Below are positions 24,040 to 37,710 of a DNA stretch of 64,000 nt, in pieces; position 1 is the first letter of the stretch; every line of letters starts with the position of its first letter. The notes under the pieces were generated by a model that was given only the letters and a program-made list of their open reading frames with translations, was not told the DNA's origin and did not search any database. The DNA is from Rhea pennata (taxonomy: Eukaryota; Chordata; Aves; Rheiformes; Rheidae). The stretch lies in NCBI RefSeq assembly GCF_028389875.1, contig NC_084669.1, forward strand, positions 10,342,501 to 10,406,500. Reading direction: 5' to 3'. Both the position numbers and the translations under genes were made by a program.

Positions 24040-24340
24040 CCCTGCACCCCACCTCGATTCTCCAGTGATCCTGCTGAAAGCTTTAAAACAGTCCCCAGCA
24101 CTAACATGGTACAGAGCCTGTTGAACATGCTGATCTGCTCATGATTACTCTTTGCCACTGTAAAACAATCTAACTCCTCAAGTGAATGGAGTCTGTAGCA
24201 ACAATGGTGTTATTGACTTGTTGCTCCAGCTCTATTTAGTTATTACCCTCGAGGCCACAATCAATAGACTTTGCACCAAGTCAGCCTAATAAATCCCAGG
24301 CTTTCACTGGAGCTTTGCCAGGAACGGCAAGAAAATCTAT
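24040..24340. promoter_or_regulatory. Candidate conserved enhancer-like block
   Basis: About 300 bases of repeat-free sequence contain an exact SOX site AACAATGG at 24200-24207, an NKX-like TCAAGTGAATGG, GTTATTGACTTG and CAATCAATAGACTTTGC. It looks like constrained developmental non-coding DNA. No alignment was available to confirm this. Confidence 0.3.
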
Positions 24341-24899
24341 GGCAGTCAAACACTTAGAGTATGAATAACACAGAAAGCTGTACTGACAGCTGTATAAATT
24401 AATTAACAAGGAATGTTCCTATTCTTTTAAGAAAATCATAATGCACGTTTACCATGATTTAAGGAGTCACAGGTAGAGCAACAAAAAAATATCTTTGTGC
24501 TATCATTTTAGGTAAAAATCAAATATTATTAAGAAAAAAAAAGCTATAGACTAGGGCTTTTTTGTCCCTTTGATTATTAAATGTGTAAAAATGTGCATTC
24601 ATATTATTGGCGTGGCCATAGAATTATTCCAGTTCTGATTTAAAACGAAACCGAGCCCTGCAAACACTGAACGCTTAGTGCAAACCGTGCAAGCATTTTA
24701 ACTTGATAAATTTTGATTGTTATGTGTTTGCGTTACCTTATCCTCCATCTGCAGTGGGGATTCAAATTGTGTTTGTAACACAGTGATTGAAACAGAAACA
24801 AAAGGAAAACAGGAGGTGGGAAACAGGACAGTTCAAGAAGCAGGAGGCCGGTCACTAGTGAATTCCAGGTTCTTTCAGTTCCTCTTGCAATAAGCAAAC

Positions 24900-25460
24900 A
24901 TTGTGCGGACTCGGCTCCGAGGCGCCCGACCACCCTGTCCAGAGACATGCTGAACCTACTGCAGCAGGAGCTTGGTGCCAGCCCCGGAACAAAAGGATCT
25001 GCTTTTTGCACGCCGAAAACAAATGTACCAGATCAATAGGCTCTTAGAACATATTTGCTGCCCCAGTGGTACTTTCCAGAAGCATTCAGCTTTCCTAATG
25101 AGGGTCGCAGCTTTTACGGGAAGCAACAAGCCAAGGTCAGCCCGGCAGCTGCTCCGGCACTTGACGCTTCGGCGCAGTTAAGGTGCGCGAGTGTGCGTGC
25201 AACCTCCGGGCAGACACAAACGCTTACGTCTGAGCCGTGGCAGTCCTGGCATTTAAGGGAGGGAAAGGAAAGCCTGGACGTGAGGAAGAGCAAAGCTGCC
25301 CTGTTAATATGGGAAGCACAAGATTAACCTGCCCAGGGCCTGGCAGCACTGATCTCACTCTGAGCAAGCGCAGGAAGGCAGACTCGCGCCGCCGTCCCAG
25401 GGCGGCCCGCACTGACCGGCCCACGGGCCAGTCTCTGACTTCAGGGAGGCATGAGGGGAC
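24900..25460. other. CpG-enriched patch
   Basis: Roughly 30 CpGs fall in 560 bases in an otherwise CpG-poor intron. The densest part is 25381-25425 (TCGCGCCGCCGTCC, GGCGGCCCGC). Overlapping 65-94-codon ORFs on both strands are composition artefacts. It may be a weak intronic regulatory island. Confidence 0.4.
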
Positions 25461-28400
25461 GCAAGGGCACCCTGCATTTGCAGACGTATTATTATTTCAG
25501 GCTTCCTGTATGCACATGTGAGGCATAAAATAACAAATAATTTGTGCAAGTGCCGTGAAGCACTCTGCTTGTTCCCTAGCATTTTTTATACAATCAGCAC
25601 TTTCAAAAATCAAAACTCCACATGCGACTCTGTGTCTTTTTTAAATCCTTTTGTGGCTAGCTTGTCTTTTTGACTTGCTCACACATTCTCCTCTGTAGGC
25701 AAATGGGATTTTTTATTTGTTTGTTTTTTTGTTTGTTTTTTTAAATTTTGGTCTCTACCCACCTGTGACTGAGGTTCCTGCCTGCTCCTGGCTTTGGGCC
25801 TCCCAGCACGTCATTGCATGGTCACAGCAGCTAGCTCAGGTGTTTAACCGAGGAGCACAAACACCTGCAGGTGGAGAAGGTGTGTACCTCTCTACGGCGT
25901 CTGTAACCAACACGTTTTGTGAAACATCTGCACTCTCTCTCTCTCCCAGAACGGGTGCAGCCACCCTGTGTGGCTGATTACCGTAGCTTTTTCAGACAAT
26001 TAGCCTTTCAGTGGTCAGCTCAGTATTGCTCATCACCAACAGAGAGGAAGAGACACAGTTCAGTTCACAGCTCTCAGTTCCTCCCCTTTGCGGACAAGTA
26101 CACTTCTAGTTTCAAATTGGCTTTTAATTCAGAATTAGGGTTTTCAGGAACTTCCGAGGGTTCTGAGAGCTGATGAAGCAACTTCTACTTAAGTCTTTAT
26201 TTAAGTCTTTTTTTTGTGCCCCCGCAAAGAACTCATGATTTCTGGGGAAAAAAAGTTATACTTTGCATTTATAAACTGACCTCAGAATGACTGACTCCAC
26301 CTTCTAAGAAATTTTGAGGTTTTGCCATTGCCTCTGAGCACTAAAAATTATCTTCTCCCCTCTCAATGCTTAGTTTAAAAATACACAAGATAGTCATTTG
26401 CATTTTAAATATGTCAAACAAGGCTTTGTTTTGAAATATCCCTTTTTATACAGTCATTGGTAAGGTATATATGCATCCAATAAAACAGCTGCTTAGGACT
26501 TAGGCCATATTTCAGAAGTAATAAGTTAGCTGGACAGGCAATGTTTCTGAGGGCTCAATACCATAAAAAAAGTCTTCACTGTTAGAATCAGATGAATGTC
26601 TGTCCTTTCAAAACAGGTCTTTATAGAGTAAACTTTTCCTGAATCATTCCTGAGATCTTCTTGAGATGGTTATTTTATTCACTAGCCTTCTGAACAGTCA
26701 CTTACCATGAAATGCTGAGGTCAGTGCAGGTTATAATGTGCTGAGGCAATAACATATACTATTGAGCAAATTTGACAACAGACTACTTCAAATATGACAT
26801 CTAAATTCCTATACCTTCATTATGTACATGCAAAAATGACCTCGTGGAATACAGATCAAGTCTTAGCACTCACTGCAATTTAGTGCAGGACTTGGGATGG
26901 GTCGCAGCTCACAACACACAAAGCTAAGCAATGCTGGCATGGGTCAATAGATGGAGGACAGAGTCCTAACACCTAAGAGCTGCCAAAGCAACAGTATTGA
27001 GTCGAATGCTGGCATCTTCTCTTCCGAGCTGGTTTTGCAGCAAGCTCACCATGCTGTCAGGAAGCACTGTACTGCTGGAAGCTCAGCTTTGCTGATTAGA
27101 TGTAAAACTAAGCTCCTGGTCTTCTGGGAGTCATTAAAGATCCTGAGATAAAAGTGAATCTTATTAGCCAGTCTTACGAAACTCAAGGGAAGAGGGACTG
27201 TAGAAGAAGGAATATATGTTTATAAGCCCAGCAATATCGAACTTTGTGAATTTCTTGCTCATATTCTACATCTGACCAGTGCAGAAGGATATCACGACGG
27301 AGACACAAAAGGATCCCCAACCTCCCACTTCATAATATCTTCAAGAATGTTAATTATCAGCTTCACAGCACTGTCCATACGTGCCTTTTCTCCACTACTC
27401 AGCTTCTCGGTTCAGGAACCCTTAGCTTCACTCAGCCCAGCTCCACATGCAGCTGCCATAGATGAGCCAGGCCTCTCCTCACCCCTTTTATTTAATAACA
27501 TGCTGCCTCTTCTCCACTGAGAACTTCTTATATTGACACATGCAAAGCATGAATCAATTCTCCAATTTTAGTCTGCCATGCCATTATATCATCTATTTAC
27601 ATTTTTGGATAAGATTGACATCTTTCAGGACTACCAGATTTTTTTTCTCAAATGGGCACCATCAGTTGTAGGATGAAAACCTGATGGATCTTTTCCACTC
27701 ATTGCTCTCCCCCTTCCCTGTTCATTGCACTGCACATAAATTCTTCTCCTCTCAAAAGTATTCCTTCATGAACTAATGAGATTGTCTTATTTTTAGGCAC
27801 TGTAACAATAGTCATTATTAGCAACCAAATAACAGTATTTTTTCACTTTAAGTACCTAGGTTTCTTAGCGTGTACATGAATAAAAATAGTAATTCCTAGA
27901 CACACAGCCACTGCAATGTAGAATTTCTAATAAATTGCATCACTTTGCAAATTGTTGTTTGCTACACTACTGTATATTTATATTTCTTTTTACTCCTTGA
28001 AATAGTTTTTTCTGAACTGGAACTTTGGATTGTGATGGGACTGCGGATGATCCCAGAGGAAACTGCAGCGGTAGCCAGCTACACATACACCAATAAATGT
28101 AAGCTCACCAATGCATCGTCTTCCTCTTTTTGTTTCTCTGATTTCCATGTTCTTGTGGGCTGGCCCAGGAACTCTGCCCATTAGCAGACACCATACAATG
28201 CAGCAGATTTAGAGGATGAGGAGTATAATGGAAATTAAGAAGCATTGAAATAATATATTTTAATTCAATTTTCTGAAAAAAAAATAGTCCCACAGTCAAA
28301 TGCACTTACGATGAAGACCTTAAAATTCATATAGTTTCTTTGGCAAGTTTTCTAATCTCAAATGTCTGTTATCTTACTTTAATCTTAACTGCTTCTTAAG

Positions 28401-31400
28401 GTGATAACATTGAACAATGTGGCTCTAGAATACATAGGCCAAATGAGAAGCAGGGAATATTTCTTTTCCAGCAGGTCTACAGAGGTATAACAAAAAGAAA
28501 CACTCTTGAACACTAGACTAGCATTGAATATAAGCGATAACATTGTATGGGCCTGAGTTTTCAGTGATTTGTTCATTTCTATCAAATGTTCTGCAGCTAA
28601 TTGGCTTTGGAAAAGAATCTGTGCAAAGCTCTACGGCCCGCTCTGCTTTAATTGGGGTGGCGCCCACCAATAGTTTCTCAGGATCAGGGAAAGGGCCTCC
28701 TCCCTCCGAGTAAGGCTGTTATTTAGTTGTGTTGCTTCAAAATTCTTTCGTCACGATAGACTGGATCAACCCAATCTAAATGTTTTGATCTGTTACATAT
28801 GTGGAAAATGAGACACTGGCACACACACAAAAAGCAGCTGCTTTCTAAGTGCAGTGCCTTAATGACCTCTATACAGAACGCATGGCAAGTGAATTAGTCC
28901 TCTACCAATGCAGACTACTTTACCTTCCAGTCTTCATGTAATATGGGAAAGGAAACTCAATGCCTGCTTTAAATGACAGAATTAAGCTTGATGTAACTTG
29001 TAAATTGATTAATTTTCTCAGCAGACTGAGATTGATCTGAGTTTACTCTTTTATGCTGCAAGTATTATATGCTTGTCTTGAAACAAGTTAGTTAAAATAA
29101 ATTAGTCAGTGTGGAATAAATTTAAAAGGACACTGACAGATCTAATTTAGCCCCAAATTAAGGATAAAAGTGAGAACAATGCAAAATAAATATTAAAAAG
29201 TCAGCCAGAAAAAAAAGAAACGCTTCTGTGAGACTTTCTATAAAGAAATCATTTCCATTTAAATAATATTTGCAACCTGCAATCTAGTTCTGTGGTGAAG
29301 GTGAAATTTGTTTTCAGCTAGGTGACACTAGCAAGTCTACTGCTGCTCCTCAGCTGCAACCACCAGCAGCAAACAGACCACGATGAACAAATGCAATATT
29401 TCTTAGCAGCGATACAAGGTCAGTTGTTGACAATGTAAATACATTGCTATTTGCTAGCGTAGTATAGGGAACGCAAACATTTAAAAAAATTTAAAAGGCT
29501 CTTATGATGATAGATATGACCACTATTGATATGATTGCTGTGGTCCTGAGCGCCATGTTTCCAAAGGCCTTCTTGCACTGGTGCACCAACCTGTGTTCCT
29601 ATAAGCACTTGAAAAATCCATGTACGCAACTGCCAACTTCATCAATGGGTACATGAATTCTTCCAAGAAGCAGTTTTGTGGCTCCTAATACCTCACCTGG
29701 CATGACTAGACTAACACAGACAAAAGTCCATTCAAATCCATTTAACTTGATTGCTTTTGTGCCAATTTGAAACAGCTTCTCAATCTTTTTCCTGTTTTAA
29801 CTTCAGCATTTACACTGCATATACATTGAAAAAAAGTTTCCCGATGAGTTCTGCACAACTGCACTTTCCCATCTTGCTTTTCATTCTTTCTTTGGTCACA
29901 GAACAATTTAAAACTCACAGCTGTGTCAGGGAATCTGAATGCAGTAGACTGGTCGCAGTATCTCCTGTGACTGGGACTCAAGAAAATGTGCATGCTCTGC
30001 TTGCAGCTATATAAAATAAGACCCATGGCATCCATAACATAAATGATTAGCCACCCCTCATTAGAGCTCAAGTTGATAACTGAACTTAGAACCTTCACAT
30101 CCTATTTTATTTACAAGAAACTTTAAAATATTAAATAAAACTTGATGTCCTCAGTTTAAAGAAAAAAAAAAAAAAAGGAGGAAAAAGAAAACCAACAGCT
30201 ATTGAAGTTCTTTGGTGAGGGAAGCAACACAGAACACAACATTATCCATAGTAGCAATAAATCAGCACTGAAAAGAGTTTAATAAGGCCATTGAGAAGAA
30301 GGTAGAAAAAGGAAGTGTAAGGTTAGCTCTTATAGCAAGAAGTAAATTGATTATATCACTTCAATGTTGATAAATAGGGTGATACCAGCTGTCTTGCTGT
30401 TTAGCTGGATGGAATAGCATGCATTTTACTAGCCTATGGGATTAAAACCTAGAGGTGACAAATTGAATTGGCATTAAGAATAATGTTGGCCTTTGTAAAA
30501 AAAATTTTTTTTTTTTTGGCTAAAGAAACTGTTATATTGAACAGCACAAAACTTACATTTAAAGGAAGGCTTTATTTGTCACCCATGCGATCTTAACTCA
30601 ATAAACCAAACAAGGCTTTTCTCTCCCTAAATCAGTATAATAATGCTAGTTTTGTTTAAGCTGCTTGTTTGTACAAAAGCCTGTAGATATATAGACCTCA
30701 GGGTAATCCTATTGCTGAGAGTAAGACCTAAATGAAAACAAATCTTACCAGCAGATCTCTATTTTGAAGACGGCTCTATTCAAATAGACTATGCTGATTA
30801 TACTCTGAGATAACCCAGCACATCATTTAAGGTTGATCACTTTAGCAAACATGAGCTTTATGTAGTAATTTTCTAGTCTTTCATTTTCCAGGACAGCAAA
30901 GATCCTCACAACTCCTTCTTTAGACAGTTACATAACTTCAGGCCAACAAATTGTTTAGAGAGAAAGAAATAGAAGCAGGAGTTCAATTTAAAAGCACTGC
31001 ATTAAATTCCCTAATGATATTGGATTTTTTTGCTCCTGCACGTTGAAGAACAGGTTCCATTTTCTCTCTTTCTCCTTTGCACGCACGCACACACTAATTA
31101 GCGCACGGAATGATGGCAACTTGACTTTTTCCACTGCAAGCAACATCAGCACAAAACTAATGAAAATGATGTGCAAAAAACTGACTTTCTGAAACGTTCT
31201 GAGGAATAAATCATATCTATCAGGGAGATGGTGGAGAGAGCAGGAAGGGAAAAACTGAAAAGAGAAACACCTCTTAAAAGCCAATAGTCTCCAGAACTGA
31301 TTTTGAGTGAGAGAGAGAGAAAAAAAAAACTACAATAGCAAAAAGTTGATATGTGGCCATCTCCTGCTACTATGTCGATAGGGTCTATAACTGTTTGTCC

Positions 31401-32900
31401 ATCAGTTATTTGCACGTAGATTTAATCTTTACAGGAATATCTTCATTCTCCCTGTGAAAACACTTGCAGGAGGAAGCCTCTGAACTCTAAATGGAGCATG
31501 GTCAACTCCAGCATTCCCCCTTCCTCTAACTTTTCTACCTAAGTGGATGAAAACACTCCCCACTGAAGGAGCTAAAGGGTCCAGCCCCGAATCATGTCAA
31601 TTCCCCAAAGACAACAGGCACCACTGACAGCAGCTCAAATGCTCTTTGCAATCCTACAGGCCCAGTGATCCCTTCAGGTGAGTCTGGAGCTCTTTCTTGA
31701 ATGCACATGCTTAGAACTATCTTCATTCTGCGCAGGAGAGAGATTTCCTGCTATTATGTTAGCTACTGACAGGAATTTTCAGCCAGAATATTTGGATGTC
31801 GGAAGGAAAAGCTCCATCCCATCAGTAGCCCCAACTCTCCCTACAGAGGGACTCCACGATAAGCCCTCTGGTAGGGCCCACAGAGAGGTGGGGAAAAAAA
31901 GCTGTCAAGCTGTCTGGCCCTTCCCCCTCTCCTTCAACCCTTTCCACCCTACACATACATTAGGAAGAAAGATTGAGAGTTTGTATGCCCCATTCACTAC
32001 AAACTCCATTCACTGCAGAGAGAGTACAAGTTTTAACAGGTCTGCTAACTTCAATAGGAGCATTTATTAACACAACAAATGTCCACCAAGTCAGGAGTTC
32101 TTTATAATAAGGATTACAGATCTCTGAGGAAAAATAAAGTCTAAACAAGGGAGGTGATGGGCTGACTCTGAAAGGACAGATGATTTGGGTCAGATGTGCA
32201 TTAAAAGCTTCAAGAGTCATCTTGCTTTTTCTCCTAAACCCTCTGTTTATATGCTCAACCCTGCCTTTTCTCCTCTGGTTTCTACCTAAGCTCTTACTTC
32301 TTCTTCTATACCTGAGGCTTCTTAACCCTTCTGCTTTCCTTCCTTATCTAATTCCAGTTCCCTGTTCACTCACATAAAGCATCTTGTTTTTCATTCTTTT
32401 TCACACTTCTGTTTTTCCTAAATCTTATTAAAGATTCTTTTCTCCCTTCTCTCCTGCCCAAGAAACCCATTAGATGAAGTAATTAATTTATTGTGCCCCA
32501 GCAGCATATCACAGCCAAATTTAGAAAGTGGTGACATGCCATCGCATGTGGATGATACAAAGGGTTTGAAATAATGGACTTTGCCATCATCAAAAAGGAA
32601 GCCTGTAGCAGAACTTGAATTTAATTTTGTATCTCCAAGTTTTCAAGGCCAACGTCTAACTCACTAGGTTGCTCATCTTCACTAGTGTCTTTGTTCACTT
32701 GGTGCCTCCCGTTGCCCAGCTGCTGGATTTAGACCTGACAATGAGCTCAAGGGCTCTCATTGCATTATCTCCTCTAACTAAGCATGGGAGATCAGAAAAT
32801 GTGCACTGATTAGAAAGACAGTTATTGCCATATATAATCATAGTTACAGTTTTTCTAATTCAGTAAGCAAGATTGATCATCTCAAAGTAAAGTTCAAGGA
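25461..32900. other. A+T-rich intron, no gene seen
   Basis: It contains GTTT-rich low complexity at 25714-25742, an A15 run at 30162-30176, an A8T13 run at 30497-30517 and a GA run at 31301-31317. A small GGTGGCGCCCACCAAT patch lies near 28650. ORFs up to 130 codons (31678-32070 plus) have no recognisable domain. Confidence 0.45.
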
Positions 32901-32929
32901 TGCCATGTGAGGGTTTACCTCCTCCTGTC

Positions 32930-33170
32930 CCCGGGAAGTCTCACCCCAATTCTAAATATTAAACATTATCTTAAACTGTTCAAGAATGAGGTTTTATCTC
33001 CTTTCTAGTGCTCTCTTTGTTTGTATTAACTCCAATAATGCTAGATATTTTTGTTATCTGCATAAATGCCTAATCTCTCATTCAGTTTTGTAAATTCTTG
33101 GCTTCAGTGAATTCCAGTGGCAATGAATCCCTCAGCCTGATTACACATTGTGTGAAAAGGCAGGTCTGAT
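32930..33170 (-). mobile_element. Possible ancient CR1/L3-type LINE 3' fragment
   Basis: The plus strand at 33105-33162 reads AGTGAATTCCAGTGGCAATG, then TGATTACACATTGTGTGAAA. This resembles the antisense CR1 series GAGTTCCACAGGTTAATTA followed by TGTGTGAAGAAATAC. The rest is too decayed to align by eye. Confidence 0.35.
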
Positions 33171-33236
33171 TCTGGGAGCTAAGCCAAAGCAGGGAGCTTG
33201 CTGGTATGGAAGATATTTTTAATCACAGAATGAACC

Positions 33237-33262
33237 TTTTTTTTAAAAAAAAAAAAAAAAAA
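33237..33262. repeat. T8A18 homopolymer junction
   Basis: Eight T are followed directly by eighteen A, so the two halves are self-complementary. Confidence 0.9.
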
Positions 33263-34137
33263 CGATCTGTACATATTTTAATTCTCTGTTGGGATGATGA
33301 TATAACAATTTCTACTTTTCTGAACCTCTTGGTCCAGTCTGGAGACATGGAGAGACCGGCAATTCTGATAAAAGCAATGCCACTGAATAAGAGATACATA
33401 TATTCTTTTTCATCTTGACTTATTCATAAGCATCATTTGCTTGTTTCTTGACAAATGAATTTTCAGGACAGCATTGCTCTGTTGGCACATCAAGGCTCAT
33501 GAACACAGTACACCAGGGGAAATAAGAAATGGATTTTATTAAGTTTATTAGCAGCTAAAAACATGATACTTCAATGCTGGAAGTAAAGTAATCCACCTAC
33601 ACAATTTGAGTGGAATGAACATTTGGCTTTAACTACAGCTCATATGTAAAATATAAATCCAGTTTCTCCATTGGAAATCCTTTGGGGTCTGGTTTTACAC
33701 TGCCTTGATCAAACCAAGAATTAAAGTTCAACCTTGCTTCATTCCCATTTGGCAATATGACCTACATGTTTGTATTAGTGGTGCTACTCCTTCCACACCT
33801 CTTTTCATATCAGCATTTCCCCTAGCTTCTATTTTTCTGGTTCCTTTCCTTTCTTTCAATGTTAAAATGAGTTTTAACACTAGATAGACAATATATTGCA
33901 AACAATGGAAAAGAATCTGTCAAAAACTCATTACAGAAACAACTTCTAACTAAGGCCCACCTCCACAACTTTACGAATCACACTTTGAAAAAAGAGTTAT
34001 TACTGGATACAGAAAAAAGCAAGAAAATGATTGATCATTTTTACAAGAAAATCTCAAAGGTTAATATAGTTGTTATCAACACAAGCAACTGAGAAGACTA
34101 CAGAGGATGCATGGATGAGGTCATATCAGAAAAACTG

Positions 34138-34345
34138 GACTTGTGAGAATCAAGACTTTCGGTTCCAGTCCTGCCTCTGTCACAGCTCTCCAGTGCACCT
34201 CTCCTATATCTATGTGACAGGACTTTTCTATCTGTAAAATCAAGATAAAGTTCACCTTCTACAAAGGGATGCTTCAAAACTTAGTTCATATCTACATGCT
34301 CTGAAGCACTGGGATGAAAAGAGGAATCTACATCTGAAATACTGT
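34138..34345 (+). mobile_element. MIR/CORE-SINE, nearly full 3' two thirds
   Basis: The plus-strand order fits MIR: GGTTCCAGTCCTGCCTCTGT, TATCTATGTGACAGGAC, CTATCTGTAAAATCAAGATA, CACCTTCTACAAAGGGATG, then CTCTGAAGCACTGGGATGAA. The last word matches the amniote MIR 3' end (CTTTGAGATCTACTGATGAAAAG type). It is old, with many substitutions. Confidence 0.65.
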
Positions 34346-34349
34346 TCTT

Positions 34350-37300
34350 ATACAGCTATTAGTAGTATCTGCAATAAACAGTAGTGACATGTACTGCCTT
34401 TTACATTACTAGAAGGAAACAGACCTGATTTCTTCCTCAGATCTCACTCTTTGTACCTAGGCAAGCAGCTGGAAAGCAGATGTTGCTGCCGTTGTTGCCC
34501 GAAGGTTTTCACATCAACAGTGTTGCTAAGAAGGCTTTCCCGCTGACCCGGACATCATACCTTCCCACAGCCAGGGCTGCCCTGTTAAGAGCCAGTCCAG
34601 GCAGGTTGAGGTCTCTAACAGACTGGGATCTGAAGGCAACTTGGCCTAATTGGGCTCATTAATGTATCTTCAGGTAGCTATTCTATGGAAACCCAAAACT
34701 TCTGACTAGCATGGGACAGAACAGGCCCCAGTCAGAGGACATCCTTCATTGACTGAGGAAGCAATGGCTCCAGCAATCTAGTTCACCTTCCCCTTATCCC
34801 AAGGTGTGGAGGTTTCAGTAAATATTGATCCAAAAGCCACTGCTATGAGAACAAATGGGAGCAAAAATGATTGATAAGTAGGAGACCACATCTGGATACC
34901 AACTGAGATAAAGTCAAGGAAGTAACAGTTGCCTGGACTACATGTTTTAGCAATGGAGTGCTAGGGAACAATAACAAACCCCTCTTAATCACTTATTCAT
35001 GTACAAGAGGGTGTTAAATCAGCTAATCACGTACACCATCGCAGGCTAGGTACACTATGGTATAGCTCAGAAAATCAAACTGGTAGTGATCACTCCTTAT
35101 CTGTAAAAGCAGCCATGTTTTAATATAGGCCGCTTCACCCCACCCTTTTCAGAAAAGATTGATAAGCAAAATGATGAAGCTTTAATGAGCTTAATTGCAA
35201 GTGCCTTATGTTCTTGCATTGTTGCCAAACAGCTACTTCAACATCCAGCAGTTTACTTAATAACTCCCCCCTCCTCTTCCCTACCCCCTTCAAGTCCAGC
35301 AACATAATTATTCTTGTGGCAAGCCCCTATTTCACTTTATTTATTTCCCCCTCCCCCCTGAATTACTGTAAATGGGTATCTTTGAAAGGAGGGTGGCAGG
35401 CAGCTTTTGGTACAGGGCTTACCAAGAAACCCTCCATCAAAGAGGTCTTTGTGAGCATGCTCTGGACCGAGGCCAATCAGATCATCTTGCTGTCTGTCTC
35501 TGAAGAAAATTTGCCCCTGGTATGCAAGCCAAACCAAGCTCTGTAGACAGGGTGACTGCACTCCTAGTCCAACCTGTCTTAGTTGAATGAAAAAACGCTG
35601 AAGGGAAAATTACCTGTTTGGCTCCAGACTGAATTAACTTTTTAATATACAAGTATGTTTATTATTTTTCCTTAAAAGTGCCTGCCTATCTAATATATTC
35701 ATTAATGTTATCTGGTCAGTTTGCTTGAAATATGAAAAATGTGCAAATGCAATAAGGCTACAGTGCTTAGAGGCAAAGCAAGATATATTTTCTAATTATA
35801 TGCCAGAAAATGACATTGTTATTAACAAATGACAGTACAGAGTAATCTCCTTATATTAAGGCTAGTGCAAGCTAGACTGCCTTGCCCATTATCCCTTGCT
35901 TACTGGGAGAAGTGGAAGGCATTGCTGCTGACACTGCCCATTCACCTGTCACCACAAATCCTTAGCACCAAGCCTAGCACAACCCTTTTGGAATCAGCTT
36001 TCCAAACCAGGGCCCCCAGTTTCTGAATGGCACAGCCTCCCTTCCTGAGAAGATCCTCCGGCGTCATCGGGGCCCTCTCAGCTGCAGGGCTGAGCAGTCT
36101 GGCTCTGCTCCACTTCCCTCTTGGAAATCTCCTCTTCACCATTTGGGAGCCACTTCTAAGTTTCTCTGGAGATTTGCCTGGACTAGTTAGGATTGTAGAG
36201 GGAAATCTGGGAGCCTCTCCCTGTACACAACTCTTTTCTCCCTTTTCTTGGGTGGGCTGACATCTTCCCTGCCTCTCTCCTCCAGCCTCTGTTACTATCT
36301 CAGATTCCTCCCTCTTGCTGCCACTTCCTCTTGCAGCTTCCTTCTGCTCCCTACATACTTTTGACTCTTTTGTTCCTCTTTTTAGAAACACCTTGTAAGC
36401 GCCAGACAGGAATTTCCTGACACTATGTCCTGCATTAAGCAAGTGATAATGGCAGAAACAACAGAGAATTATGTCAGTAGGGTGCCCTAACAAAGAAGCA
36501 GAATTTAAATGAGGAGGCAGCTTTGGTCTTTGGAATTTGTCCACTATAAATGACTCCTCTTCCTTTATTAGCATGTCTAGTTTAAGTGGAACACATTGTA
36601 GTTCTAAATGGACAATAATAAAGAAGGATCATATGTTCTACTCTTACATGTGTACTTAACATTCCCTGGAGGCCCCCTCTCTCTCTGTTATTACTCCTTT
36701 TTCCCCTAGTCCTCTGTCCCTGTTTCCCACTATCTTTAACTATTTTTTCTTCTTTTTAATTTTTTTTTCTCTCAGAAGGAAAAAAAAAAAACTAAGTCTC
36801 TAATCCGGAGCTAAGTAAAGTAAAACTAAAATTAAATATACATCTTTGGCAAGATACTTGTGCAACTTCCTTGCTCCCAGAATATTTGTGTTGCAAATAC
36901 TATAGAAGAAAACTGAAGTTATACAATATATTTACAAAAAAAAAAAAAAAAAAAAGATCTCAAACCCATTCTGTTTATTTCTTTGTGAAAAAGTAAAGTT
37001 TCCCTTCTTAATCCTAGTTCAAAAATCCTGCTATGCTGCCTTTCAAAGTTGGACATCACCAAGCAGAAGCGAAATTACCTAAAAGTGGAGTTGCTTAAGA
37101 AGCTATTCCTTTCCAACATTACTCTATGAGCTGTGCTAGTGCCAGAGTTTCTACAGTTGCAGTGTGTGCCAGATTTTGCAAAATAAATTAGGTTAAAGCA
37201 ACCACTAGGTTATTTTAATCCTGTTTTCTTCACAATACAGTCCCACAACCAGTTGAGCTAGTGCAAAGAAGGTGGCAGCATGGGTAGAAAATTGTGGTCA

Positions 37301-37590
37301 ACACTTGCTTACAGCAGTATTGCCAATGAAAGTTATGCTTGTGAAACTAAAGACTAAGTTTCCCTAACGGCAATACATTAAAAACTCAGTTGCCAGCTTT
37401 GTAGATAGCTCTTTCAAGGGCATCTTTTCCCTGTATTTCTGCACAAGCTAATGTCATCTGAACGGTGGGATTTCAGGCTAGGCAGCACACTCACAAGTGA
37501 AATGTTGGGGTATGCACAAGACATCTTTCCAAGATGAATTTCAGAGCTAAGTTCAGAAGCCTGCTCCGGAGGTGAGGCATTGGTGAGACT
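34350..37590. other. Intron, no supported gene
   Basis: The longest ORF of the window (210 codons, minus, 35942-36574) lies here. Its length is explained by a purine-rich minus strand, which lacks T-containing stop codons, and no domain is seen. A20 lies at 36936-36955. Confidence 0.45.
36936..36955. repeat. A20 homopolymer
   Basis: Twenty uninterrupted A with no recognised retroposon body upstream. Confidence 0.85.
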
Positions 37591-37599
37591 GCAACCGAC

Positions 37600-37710
37600 T
37601 GATTCCTTGACCATTAGCACAACCTTAATCACCTTATGCCTCAGTTTCACCATCTGTTGTGAAGCAAAGCAAGGTGCTGTGAATATGCCTGAACAAAGCA
37701 CAGAAAGTCT
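37600..37710 (+). mobile_element. MIR/CORE-SINE fragment
   Basis: TATGCCTCAGTTTCACCATC at 37635-37654, continuing TGT, matches the MIR core (TGCCTCAGTTTCCCCATCTGT) nearly exactly. It is preceded by decayed CTTGACCATTAGCACAACCT. Confidence 0.6.

Noticed and set aside
35208..35561. Overlapping 112- and 74-codon ORFs with a superficially protein-like stretch
   Set aside because: There is no match to any family I know, no splice signals, and both strands are open.
35942..36574. 210-codon minus-strand ORF, the longest in the window
   Set aside because: The minus strand is purine-rich here, so stop codons are scarce by composition. The peptide is Lys/Glu/Arg/Ser-rich with no domain, and no splice or start context supports it.
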